Source: Sabethes cyaneus
Lineage: Eukaryota > Arthropoda > Insecta > Diptera > Culicidae
Length of the DNA stretch: 64,000 bases
Reading direction: 5' to 3'
Assembly (NCBI RefSeq): GCF_943734655.1
Contig: NC_071355.1
Coordinates: forward strand, 96,913,449-96,977,448
Under the pieces are notes generated by a model. The model ran no database searches, was not told the origin of the DNA, and was given only the letters and a program-made list of their open reading frames with translations. The position numbers and the translations under genes were made by a program. Each line of letters starts with the position of its first letter. The stretch's first letter is position 1. Shown in pieces: positions 1 to 10,669 of the stretch.

Positions 1-2040
1 GCTCTTGGAGAGGTCTACAGAGCGGCTAGGGCCACACTGAAACAAGAGATCAAGCGGTGCAAATCTAACTGTTTCAAGGACCTATGTCGAGATGCTGATG
101 CCAACCCATGCGCTTACCACATCACCATGGGAAATGTTCATCGATGGTGAAAGGTTCATCGATGCCTGCCGAAACATGTCCAAACAAGCTGAAGGGGATC
201 ATCGAGGGACTCTTTCCGCAGCATGCCCCCAACACATTGTCATGAGCGATAGCATGGCAACACCATAGAAAAAATACCCAGGTAACAATAAGCATTAACA
301 TAAACAGTAAATCCTTCGCTTATTGGCATATCTGGCATTTTTACTGCAGGTTGCGGTAGATAAACATTTTGACTGCATAGCTGATGTAAATTGAGATACA
401 AAATTCTATTCTAGTTCTTGTCGGTAATTAGCTCCAAATTAGCATTGTCAGCACTATAAGAGGTTTAGCAGTAAGCTAGCCGTATATTTTGCCAAAGTTG
501 GATTTAAGTAGCATTCAAGGTGACTTAAAAGCTTATTGGCTTGCATTTAAATTGCATTGGTAGTGATTATTGGTTACCTGGGTAGTTACCAACGAGGAAC
601 TTGCTGTAGTCGTCAAGGGTTGAAGGCGAAAAAAGCACCCGGGATAGACGGAATCCCCAACGATGCTTTGAAAACGGCGATCCTGGCGTTTCCGGAGACG
701 TTTAGGTCGGTGATGCAGAAATGCCTAGACAAAAGTCACGGCGGGAGTTCCTCATAGCTCGATCTTTGGTTCAACGCGTTGTAATGGTATGTACAACAAC
801 GTGTTGACAATAAAACTGCCTAAAAGTGTCGGTTTCGCGGATGACGTAGGACTAACGGTCACTGGTAAGTCGCTAAAAGAAGTGGAAATGCTGGCGACCG
901 ATGCCACAGACATGATAGCAAACTGGATTCATAGAGTGAAACTCTAGCTAGCTCACCACAAGATGGAAGTACCAGTGGTTAGTAACCGTAAAGCAGTGCG
1001 GCAGGCACAACTTACCGTCGCAGATCATGTCATAATCTTGCAATGGGAGCTGAAATATCTGGGAGTGATGTGTGACGACCGGCTATGTTTCAATGGCCAC
1101 GTTGACTATCCATGCGAGAAAACGGCGAAGGCCACCAATATAGTTAGGATAATGCCGTATACTTCTGGACAAAGGAGTAGTAGAAGACGTTTGCGGGCCA
1201 TTGTATCCTCGTCGATACTAATGTATGGCTGTCCCGCTTGAATTGCAGCGTTACATACTAAGCGGAATCAAGCGAAGCTGAAAGGTACATTTGGACACAT
1301 GGACATGTGAGTCACAACATGACTATCTCGTCGGAGGCAGTATGCGTTATCGCGTATGATTCCCATCGGTGTAATCCTGGGTACCCATCGGAGTACCTGT
1401 AATCCAGGGTGCTACAGGTGGAAGGAAACCAGGGGCTTAAGGAAACTGGTGCGAGTGAAGTCTATAGGTAAGTGGCAGCTACATTAGGACACAGCGATGA
1501 ACGGTAGATGCACGCCTAGACTACTACCGAATAGAAAGCACGGCGAAATTAACTTTCACCTGACACCTGACCTGTTTCTGTCTGATCACGGCTGTTTTAG
1601 AAAGTTTACATCGGTTCAACATACAAGGTAACCACTTTGTCCGGAATGTAGAAACGTGAATGAAACGCCAGAGTATGTAGTGTTCGACTGTCCTAAATTT
1701 GGGGCTGTGCAAAGAGAGAGAGTTGCCTGCTCTTAACCCAGAGCCTTATCTCTTAATATTGTCGTTGTCGCTGAAATGTGTCGTGAGGGACCACATGGAA
1801 TGCCGTTAGTACAGCAGTGACGCAAATTTTCTCGGAGCTTCAAGGCAAATGGAGAAACGAGCAGTGATCCAGCATCGGCGAGTTGGACACAGCGCAAGCA
1901 ACGGAAGAAGTCGGTTCGCGTCAGGGAACTCCCTGTCGGTGTAGAATAAATCCATCGCCGGGGATTATTCGAATATCTACAAACGTGCATTTACAGCAAG
2001 AAATCCTACGAGCGACGGAAGTCATCCTTATATCGGCTTG
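1..2040 (+). mobile_element. R1-like non-LTR retrotransposon relic (copy A), cut by the window edge
   Basis: Degenerate LINE on the + strand. Bases 1-170 translate to the linker between endonuclease and reverse transcriptase (RAARATLKQEIKRCKSNCF, then DADANP). At 593-757 the start of the RT domain is readable (KKAPGIDGIPND). The catalytic box follows at 834-845 as FADD. Bases 963-1241 give the C-terminal part (ELKYLGVMCDDRL), and 1637-1702 a CCHC-like knuckle (CPEC...ETPEYVVFDCPKF). Relative to copy B at 18127-20194, about 420 bp between RT start and FADD is missing, and 244-590 carries unrelated AT-rich sequence. Many stops and frameshifts make it non-functional. The 3' limit near 1760-2040 is uncertain. 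Confidence 0.85.
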
Positions 2041-2045
2041 ATGAA

Positions 2046-2318
2046 GTGCAAAGGCACATCACTCGAAGTTGCGTATATTCAGACAGCTACAGACGCTTAT
2101 GGACACACACTTGCACTCATATATTTGATACACTGGGACTCACTCACACACTGAAAAACATACATCCACGCAGAAGCATTCACGGAAACACACCCTTACT
2201 CATAGATATAAACACGCTACACTCACACAATAAACACACGCAACATTCGAGGTCAAGCTCTCACACACATACTCGTGTAGCGCCTCTACCCCACGTGTCC
2301 TATTTCTTTACTTTATGA
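2046..2318. repeat. A/C-rich low-complexity tract (degenerate CA/ACTC repeats)
   Basis: The stretch is dominated by CACAC, CTCACAC and ACACAC motifs on the + strand with almost no G. It opens a 90-codon frame only because composition suppresses stops. It directly follows the R1-like relic and may be part of its degraded tail region. Confidence 0.6.
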
Positions 2319-2339
2319 AGACCGGATGCAAGTCCAGGA

Positions 2340-2900
2340 AGATATTGACCGAGAGTCTTTTACGGTCCGCACAGCGTTGACCTAGTTTGTCATTCCGTTG
2401 AAGTCACCAAATATGTGCATGTCGCGTTTATTACTATTCTTTTCGCTACGTAGGTAGTGCAACAGTTGGACTGTTTTTGTTTGTCAATAGCGAGCCACCG
2501 CGCATTTCCTATATGTAACATAGAAGGTAGAGCTCAACGATAGGTGTAAAATTATGATTAAATGAGTCGTAAGTCACCCGTCGGCCCATCAGGTTGACAG
2601 GGGTGAGAGAAAGTAATCGCGTGTTTACTATACCCGGTTAGAAGAAGTCCGTAGAGTAGCTCGGGCTACCCTGCACTCGGGCACATAATCACGTAAACAG
2701 ACGTACAGGTCACCCGCGCGCACATGAAGAAAACCTGCGAGGATGGCCGTGGAGGGACGGACGCCAAATATCTTGTCATCCCCGAATCGGTACACTTCTC
2801 GACTGGTAATGAAGTAGTGCTACTCCTCCTCTCGAAGTAATACTTGGCGGTACTTTCGAAAGTGTAAGGAGTAGACGGAGGTGCGCACATCAGTGTGCGC
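2340..2900 (-). pseudogene. Probable LINE endonuclease (EEP) relic
   Basis: On the minus strand a short frame reads MHIFGDFNGMT near 2380-2425; GDFN is the signature of apurinic-type endonuclease domains of LINEs. Upstream on the same strand (2640-2890) a broken frame contains AGFLHVRAGDLYV, which resembles the strand preceding GDFN in R1-like endonucleases. Both pieces are in the expected order, but frames differ and stops intervene. It could belong to an R1-like element inserted opposite to copy A. Weakly supported. Confidence 0.35.
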
Positions 2901-4139
2901 GCTGAAAGCCGTCCCTCGCATGGCCAAACTAATGGAGCGATGCTCCAAGTGCTAGCGCTTCGGATGGTTCGGATAAATCCAAATCATTCTGGAAATGTTG
3001 CGAAATGGACTATGGTAACCCAGATCAACCTCAAACACTGCGACACAGCACATCTTCGTCGTTGTGCGACGTCGCAATTGTAGCTAATTAATTAAAACGA
3101 TGTTTATTCGTGAGCTACTCAAACACTAATAATATATTTTTCAATGATTGTCATCCTTATATAAACTTCTACTCTAAGCTATGCCTACTATATCTCCTAC
3201 ACAATAATTAAACTAATTATTCTAAAGGTAACTTTTATAGAACAGTCAGACCGTAGAAGGTGTCAAACTAGCTTTTCAGAAACCAATTTCTCTAAAAATC
3301 TAATTGTAGAAAAATTTCTAATCTGCTGATGTAAAGTTTCAGCAATGTTTCAATATTTCATGGAGCAATGTTTGTAAAATTTATAAAAATGTCTCAGTTT
3401 CAAAATGAAAACCGGAAAGGCATTATGCTGCATCGATAAAATAAGTTTTCCAGCAACATACTATCGTATCAGTAATGCTTTTATGATAACAGCTGATTCT
3501 TTTGTTCTGTAAATTTTTAACCTCTATACGCATAAAGTATAAAATAACAGAAATAAATTTGTCTTATTTTCTCATTAGGATTTCATATTAAAATACAAAA
3601 TTTCCAAACGAAAAGGAAAAACTTCTAGGAAAAGAAAAGGCTAAGCCATCGGATATCAAATGAAATGTGTATTTTTCACTGGGGAGTTTTTTGTAATATT
3701 GTTAAATCTCTGTTTATGTGCACTACCCTGGGAATAGTCCCACGATAAACGACAGTGCTATCAATTAAATAGAAGATACTCAGGAATAAAGCTGACACCC
3801 ACTTTTTCTAGGACTCTCTCAATAACAAGCTCTACACTTTGCATCCTTGAGCACGCATGGCATTTGATCGTCGAATAATGATAACAAACTGCAGCAATAA
3901 CTTTGGCGTTGCTTTAATTTTTCTTCATCAACAACATCTTTACACAAAAAATACAAAGAGCTACAACCACCCTTGCCGAACCCAAATTATTTTAACTCAA
4001 TGATAATGAAACCTATTCTAATGAAATTATTCTGCAACCAACGGAACCACAAACTAACAAAAAAAAGAAGAAATCCTTCTGTGAACAGCATGAAACTGAA
4101 TGTTCATATTTGCCACCAATCGCGTGACGAAAAAACGGA
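2901..4139. other. AT-rich stretch, nothing recognised
   Basis: No coding, RNA or mobile element signal. Two open frames (2895-3083 and 3973-4329, +) have no recognisable motifs, and the second runs through poly-A/K-rich sequence. Likely intron or upstream sequence of the lectin gene. Confidence 0.5.
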
Positions 4140-4440
4140 ATCAATTAGCAGTTATTTGACTCACAGCCCAGCGTGCTCAGCCTGCCTCCTCTGTTTCCAC
4201 TTTCGCTCTCAATGGGCGGCGGAGCTTTTTGAACCTGTGTATGGTTATTATTATGGTACGGAGCTGCTACCACGGAGCTGCTCGTGCAAAAGGGGGTTGA
4301 TAGTGATGATGCAGACTTCACCCAGATAGGGCTGCCGCCTGCCGTGGCCTGCAGTAACTGGATGAGAAGCTTCGTAACGCTTGCACTGACTGTCGTCGAC
4401 AGCATCATCATCGTCGCCCACGACGTCGCACAGCATAAAT
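4140..4440. other. GC-richer island upstream of the first lectin exon
   Basis: About 300 bp clearly richer in GC than its flanks, ending at an AT-rich border near 4440. Several overlapping open frames exist on both strands (for example 4145-4411 minus), but none shows a domain, signal peptide or convincing splice sites. It could be a regulatory element or an old repeat; function unknown. Confidence 0.3.
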
Positions 4441-4817
4441 CTTTATTCTACTAATTTGTTCGTCTAATTGTACGGATGAAACGGAGCTAGATGCTGGGAG
4501 AATATGATGAACGGGAGCTATAAATATTGCATACACCATAGGCGTTATGCTACATCGTGTGATAATCATAAATTATGTGATAATGTGAAATGGAGATTTA
4601 TTACGGAAATCTCGGTTTGGCTGCCTTTTTCCGGGTCACTCTTTTTTCACTTGACGTCCACCGAATGATTACTGTACTGTATTTTTTTTTCTTCAGACCA
4701 CACCACACTATAGGCAGGATCGACACCAGAATTAATATTTCATCGTCACCTCCCAGAAAGTGTCCAGATAAATTAATGTGCTAAAAGGACCTTCTTTCTA
4801 CCTTATTCTTATTTCAG

Positions 4818-4940
4818 CACTGCTATCTGGTACCCTGCGAACATATCAACGAGCCGGGTGTGACCGGGAATTGGTCACATTGAGCTGCCCCCGAGGGACG
4901 AGCATATCGATAGAGGTGGCTCAGTACGGACAGAGCGGTG
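4818..4940 (+). CDS. Exon of a SUEL-type lectin-domain protein (EVA-1-like), first part of the domain
   Basis: This internal exon is bounded by a pyrimidine-rich acceptor (ttattcttatttcag) and a strong donor (g|gtaagt). In frame it encodes LLSGTLRTYQRAGCDRELVT followed by LSCPRGTSISIEVAQYGQSG. The pattern C-x(3)-L-x-L-x-C-P-x-G-x-I-x-I-x-x-A-x-Y-G is the opening of the SUEL/galactose-binding lectin domain found in latrophilins and EVA-1 proteins, which are extracellular or membrane-anchored. The exon starts at codon position 2 and ends after position 1, and so joins in phase to 23357-23475 (split codon G|AT, Asp). The frame stays open a little way into the upstream intron, so no start codon lies here; the signal peptide exon must be upstream. 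The choice of EVA-1-like over another SUEL protein rests on general resemblance of the wording around AGCDRELVTLSCP and is inference. Confidence 0.85.
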
Positions 4941-5439
4941 GTAAGTGTGATTCCTTTTCGCCGAATTCTCATTTTGCTAACTGACGTCGGGTTTTGCCAG
5001 AGGTGTTATCTCATGATTTACTTTCTTTCCGGGAGAATACATTTACTGCGCTGGCAGATTCACATTTGACCCCGTCTGTAGAGCAAACTGTCACATCCCG
5101 TTGAGATTTCGATCTCTCTCAGATAAGATTCATGTTAATTTATTTAGGAAAATTTCAAATAGATATTTTTTTCTTGTTAATCATTGACTTACCTTATGTC
5201 AAGTAAATTTAATTTATCTTAAAAAATGCAATACCGCTGTTATAAAGAATAAAAAGTATGAGGGGCTATACCTATAGGTTTACGTAGAATTACGAAAGCA
5301 GATACAATACGACTATGCTTGATATTTTGAAAATTTTCAACAGTTTGTTAGATACGCCCCAAAACATTATTGCACAATTAGTAGAGTTTTCACCTTTTCT
5401 CAACGGTTTATTATGTTAAATGTAATTTGATTCGCTTCC

Positions 5440-5660
5440 CACGGACAGTGATTATAGATAGTGATGTACTGGAAGTGGTCACCGCCGACAATAATACGGG
5501 TTAGGAGATTCAATGACGCTTTCAAACTGGAAGTCAAGTCTACTTTCTCTCCGCAAGACGCTTCTATTAGGAAGCATACGTCGCCGCATAAAGCTCACGA
5601 TGTATAAAACGCTAATCGGACCACCCCGGCTCTACGCTACTATAAAAAAAATTACAAGGT
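5440..5660 (+). mobile_element. RTE-like LINE fragment (C-terminal part)
   Basis: In mixed frames the strand gives LEVVTADNNTG and then, after a run resembling RRRIKLTMYKTLIGP, the end of the reverse transcriptase C-terminal region. The same words occur in the longer RTE-like copy at 40480-42640 (VTADNN near 42056 and TMYKTLIRP near 42175). Frames are broken, and only about 220 bp remains. A 104-codon frame at 5513-5827 overlaps it and is partly this relic. Confidence 0.65.
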
Positions 5661-5887
5661 ATACAGCGCTAAGGGTTGTACGAAAGGGTGACGTAGGACT
5701 ATATCAGATCATCAGATCAAAGACTAATGTAATATTCAGATTCAATTCTTCATTTAATGCAACGGTGGCTTTGAAAATACGAGGACGAGGGTTCATAAGT
5801 ACAACGCCTGCAACTTTTGAGACATAGAGATTTTAAAAATCACGTGTGTGCATCATAAAAGTTGAATGTTGAATGGTAATGAATGAC

Positions 5888-6112
5888 CAATTTCTGTTTT
5901 ATTTGTATGAGAGTCCTTATCCGTCTACCACAGGGGTGAGGGGTCTCAAACCACCATAAAATAAATAAATTCATGCCTCCAAAAACTCCCACATGCCAAA
6001 TTTGATTCCATTTGCTTGATTAATTCTCGAGTTATGAAGAAATTTGAATTTCATTTGTATGGGATCTCCCCTTCTTAAAGAAACCAAACTTCTGATTCAT
6101 CATAGAAAAAAT
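5888..6112 (-). mobile_element. Fragment of the Helitron-type repeat family
   Basis: Reverse-complement match to the repeat units of the Helitron at 46908-48965: words such as acatgccaaatttgattcca, ttctcgagttatga and catttgtatggga appear in the same order, and the segment around 5905-5945 matches 48640-48690. No Helitron terminus (TC or CTAG) is kept at either end. Confidence 0.8.
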
Positions 6113-6659
6113 TAACCACACCTACCCCCCACCACCTGTTAAAAGACGGATGGGCCTCATTAACCAAACCAAAATGGAATGATCGCATAAAATGTCGCCA
6201 ATGTAATAATTCACTTGTGTGTCCTTGCTCACTGCGAATGTTTCTACGATTTCCATCATTCAAATATTCTTCAACTGTACGATATTGTCCAATTTTTTAT
6301 TTCAATAAAATATTTTATGTTCTTTGCGTTACAATAATCCAATAAAACAATACAGAATTTGAAAAATTGAGTTATTTATCTTTATAGCAAACGTTTCACG
6401 TTTTTTCAGCACTCAGAACATTCGAATAATACAGACAAAAAATCCAAGATGCATATAAAAATTTCAGTTGAAGCTCATTATGACTAGTTCCATAAAAACT
6501 AGCACTGTTACAAATGTTTTGAAATGGATGCCTCGAATTAAGTCGAAAAATTTGATTTCGCAACTTTTTTCCGCTCAAGTGCCCAACTCCGTCAATTGGC
6601 GGGTTACGAATTTTTATAAATAATCAAACTATTCCTGAACTTAGTGACTAGAGAATATT

Positions 6660-9140
6660 TTGACGTTGGACTACGTCTTACGGCAAGTTTTGAGATAGGG
6701 TGTCATTCCACAAAATCTAAAAATACGAGCGTCACGAAAAATGAAAGGTTTTGAGCGCTAATAGCTCAGTGGTTTTCCGATCGATTTTCAACATTCTTAC
6801 GCCAATCGATCGGAAAATCTTCTAAGAATTAACCCAAATGAAGAAAAATATGGATTCTTGATGTTGAACTATTGAAAAATTGAAATTAATGAACCTATGC
6901 TTTACCAGAATTCTCGCTTCGTGATTGGTTGGAAGATTCTTTACAATGATCTAAACCTATACCAATTTGATATCTGTGCTTGGGAAGTAAGCCAAAACAA
7001 GTGACGAAGTTTCCTTGTTTCAACATGATTTCTTAACACCGCGGTTAAACCTAGACCATTTTGATGTCCTTGCTTGGGAAGTACGCCAGAAAGAGTGACA
7101 AAACCCCCTCGTGCCAACAGATTTCTTACGAACGCGATTAAACCTAGTCCAATTTGATGTCTGTGTTAGGGAAGTGTGCCAGAAAAAATGACACAAGTTC
7201 GTTGTCCCAACAGATCGCAAATTCTTTACTGCGAGACGATTAAACCTCGACGAATTTGATATCTGTGTTGGAAAAATGTGCTACAGCTGTAGTGTTCGGT
7301 TATAATACGACTCTGTATGAATACGCATGGTTGCCATTTCATTAGAAGTGTAGTGAAAAGATGTGCTGTTGATAAAATAGGATTGAATTGGTAAAATCCC
7401 TTCAACGTGGGAAACCATGGATAATAAAAGCAATCTTTAATTTCAGTAAGGTAGCAGGAAAGCAATAGTTTGTGTTCTTGATTTTGTTAAATTGTTTTCA
7501 AATTGTGCATTTAGAGAATTGAACGTATGCAATGTTACTACTTTGATGAATGTTACATACAACGCATGTAGCATGTATACACGAAGAATCGAATGATTAC
7601 AAGCAATGTTACAAATTTTCATCACGATGAAGGCTCATCACCTGCTCATCAGCGATTTAAATCTTATCAACTGGCAACTCTATCGTATCCTGATTGCTTG
7701 CGATGAATCGCCGACGCAAAAACTGGTGAGCAAAATACGAATTGATTACGCTCGAATATACTCGCTCGGTATCTCTGTCTTACACTCATCGCTAATCATC
7801 GTTAATCGCTGTCATCCAACCGAGAATGTATTTTGCGATGAAACGTAAACAAACATATTTTTTGGCAAATTACAAAAGAAATATTGCTCGTTCAAATATA
7901 AAACGTTATTCGTATCACATATAATAATTATGAACTTGTCAAACGTAGTATCTCAGGTGTTAATAGTCGAACTGAAAAACCAACATAAATGTTAGGTACA
8001 TGTTTTTTGACGGTATAATTCAATATCCGAAAGCGCTTTTGCCTGTTTTCCAAAATTGATAAATCATAGCTACTCATCGCGATGAGTCAAAATGCGAGGT
8101 ATTCGTTTTTGATTGGCATCACTAGCGATCAAATCATTGCATGAAAAAGAGTGAGTGGTAATTCGCTTTTCGCTCACTCTCATTAAATAATTCTCAGCTA
8201 GAAAAGCATTGCCAAAGAATTTGACGTTATGGAATCACCTTTGAGTGTGTTTCGAACCGAATCAGTACTTTTATCGCTGAATAGCAACATTGATTACAAG
8301 CATGAATACATGCCACTAATCACTACAAAGAGACTTACGTAGTCCTGCATCACCTATATATGCGGTCGTGTCTTGTACGCAACCCCTCCGATTTTTTTAT
8401 TACCCATGGTTCCCCACGTTGAAGAAATTTTACCAATTCAATCCTATTTTATCAACAGCACATCTTTTCACTACAGTTTTAATGAAACGACAAGCATGCG
8501 TATTCATACAGACATATTATAACCGAACACTACAACTGTAGCACATTTTTTCAACACAGATATCAAATTCGCTTTGCGATCTGTTGGGACAATGAACTTG
8601 TGTTATTTTTGACGTAGGACTACGTCTTACGGCAAGTTTTGAGATAGGGTGTCATTCCACAAAATCGAAAAATGCGAGCGTCACGAAAAATGATAGGTAT
8701 TGAGCGCTAATAGCTCAGCGGTTTTCCGATCGATTTTCAAAATTCTTACACCAGTCGATCGGAAAATCTTCTCAAAATTGACCCAAATGAAGAAAAGTAT
8801 GGATTCTTGATGTTGAACTATTGAAAAATTGAAAATAATGAACCTATGTTTTACCAGAATTCTCGCTTCGTGATTGGTAGGAAGATTCTTTACAATGATC
8901 TAAACCTATACCAATTTGATATCTGTGCTTGGGAAGTAAGCCAAAACAAGTGACCAAGTTTCCTGATTTCAACAAGATTTCTTAACACCGCGGTTCAACC
9001 TAGACCATTTTGATGTCCTTGCTTGTGAAGTACGCCAAAGAGAGTGACAATGTCCCCTCGTGCCAACAGATTTCTTACGAACGCGATTAAACCTAGTCCA
9101 AATTGATGTCTGTGTTAGGGAAGTGTGCCTGGATAGGATG
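6660..9140. repeat. Composite repeat: two direct ~500-bp copies around a large inverted pair
   Basis: Segment A (6660-7187) recurs directly at 8613-9135 with high identity; both begin with the small dyad GACGT(A/T)GGACTACGTC. Segment B (about 7187-7440) recurs inverted at about 8393-8605 (shared words cccaacagatcgcaaa, tgtgctgttgataaaatagg, ccatggataataaaa). Between B and its inverse lie about 950 bp of unrelated AT-rich sequence. Within A and B is a ~94-bp tandem array. The minus-strand open frames here (7020-7220, 8969-9208) come from the array and are not genes. It looks like a non-autonomous DNA element or satellite-derived element; superfamily not determined. Confidence 0.8.
6952..7280. 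repeat. ~94-bp tandem array within the composite repeat
   Basis: Units begin with AAACCTA(T/G)ACCA-like sequence at 6952, 7046, 7140 and 7242, giving spacings of 94, 94 and 102 bp. Each unit continues with TTTGATnTCTGTG, GGGAAGTnnGCC and GTGAC. A parallel array lies at about 8901-9130. Confidence 0.8.
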
Positions 9141-9149
9141 TCAGTAACT

Positions 9150-9865
9150 TTTTTTAAAGATGTGTAGTATTCATTGCTGTTGGAAACCCCTTGCTCTGCT
9201 ACGAGCAACTCATTTTTACCGAAAAACTGGAATTACTGGATGCTAAAAAATGTAATCCTAGCAGCACTGAATGCTATATATGGCGCCGTAGTGCCCCAAA
9301 ATTATAATAAGTTAGACGTGTTTTAAGCCGCTCCGAAAATTAAGTAAATTTTTGTGTGATTTTTTACGCGTGATACTTAATTCCAGGTATGCAATATTCC
9401 TTTTATTTCTTGCATTATCCTAGTATTGAAATTGTTGATGATCAACCGGTTTGATTTTTCAAAAAATCCTAATTCACGAATCTAAGATGCCTGACTGGCA
9501 CGGAAGACGAGTTTATTTTCTTGTGCCACTCACCCATCTATCAGAATGCGTATCCTGACTCAGAAAAATATAAACGTATATGCTAATAAAAAATGCCCAC
9601 GTTTTATTATGTGGAAAGAGTGAAAGGTGAGAAGGGGTAGGGGGGATGGATATTGGTAGCTACGCTTAACAAGTAGTCGTTTTGACTCCTACCATTTGTC
9701 CAATGCTGGAAGGTGCATGGGTCGAATTAAGCTATAATCTGAGAGTCCTTGCAAGTCGTAAGGACCTGCATAGTGTCGTCGTCCTGCCAGTAAAAACAAG
9801 TTAGATTTAACAAGTTCTCGGTCGGTCGTTATCTACAGCAGACGGAGGAAGAGATTGGTAATAAG
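9150..9865. other. No gene recognised
   Basis: AT-rich sequence without coding or repeat signal that I can support. It lies in the first lectin intron. Confidence 0.5.
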
Positions 9866-9869
9866 CACC

Positions 9870-9941
9870 ATTATTCGTGGCTGTTCGAAATTTGAATAAC
9901 TCCTCAAAAAGTGATTCAAACTTCGAACACCCACGAATAAT
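9870..9941. repeat. Imperfect hairpin with repeated GTTCGAA/TTTGAAT motif
   Basis: Arms ATTATTCGTGGCTGTTCGAA (9870-9889, extending through TTTGAAT) and the inverse at 9914-9941 pair with few mismatches around a short loop. Related words (GTGTTCGAAnTTTnAATCA) recur near 10180-10205, 10231-10250 and 10420-10440, so the hairpin belongs to a ~570-bp repeat-bearing segment that ends where an RTE-like fragment begins. Confidence 0.7.
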
Positions 9942-10443
9942 ATCCGGTTTTTCCGGATCTTCCTTCGGGAAAATGAATTATCTGCATTGTAAAGCTGTAC
10001 AAAGTTAACTTGTTTTAGTTGTGGTACATAAATAACGGATTAAAACTAATTATTGTGTGAAAAATTTAAATCATATTGTTAGGTGGATTTAAAAGGACAG
10101 TGTTAGAAAAAGAATGCAATTTCACTTATTTAAGTTGAATGATACTAAAAACATTAATACTTTTCAAAGTAATACAAGTGTTCGATGTCTGAGACTGAAA
10201 TATTCGAGCTTTGAATGTCGACCATGAAAGTGTTCGAAGTTTGAATCAAAACCGATCAGCAGTTTTTTAGTGTTTTTCAATGTAAATTAACATTTCATCC
10301 TCATTTTTAAAATTTTAACACGAAAATAATTAAATTGTCATGCTATTAAACCATTCATGGGAGTAGAATAAAGATGTTTTCGAACATTTTTCTTTGAACA
10401 AAGTTTCACCATAGCTTATGTGTTCGAAATTTTAATCAGAACG

Positions 10444-10665
10444 GTACTCCGCTTTCCATTTGTACTCCGCCAAATATAGGCAGCACGTTCCGCTCAAACA
10501 CGGCAAGAGCACGTCAGCCTCTCGTGAGCAGCTCACAGTTTCTAGTTCATAAAAAACTCCCGGTCTAAATGTAGGTTTACTGTCTAATCTCCCGGTCTAA
10601 TTGTAGGTAGATTGACAGCTTCGGACGGCTGCGTATGCCTCTTGATCAACCTTTAGCCTAGGTCT
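10444..10665 (-). mobile_element. RTE-like LINE 3' fragment
   Basis: Matches in order the corresponding minus-strand portion of the RTE-like copy at 17560-17770 (actccgctttc, tttgtactc(t/c)gccaaa, caaa(t/c)acg(g/a)caag, cccggtctaa, gctcct/cctcttgatc). Within it the word cccggtctaa(a/t)tgtaggt occurs twice at 10559-10610, a small internal duplication. No frame is open. Confidence 0.75.
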
Positions 10666-10669
10666 TTAG

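Noticed and set aside
3973..4436. 118-codon frame (+) and two overlapping minus frames as a gene
   Set aside because: All three overlap one another, have no motifs, and sit in a compositional transition; kept only as a GC-rich island.
7020..9208. Minus-strand open frames with repeated Ser/Trp/Arg-rich peptides (7020-7220 and 8969-9208)
   Set aside because: They are translations of a 94-bp noncoding tandem array shared by two repeat copies; no start context, domain or partner exon.
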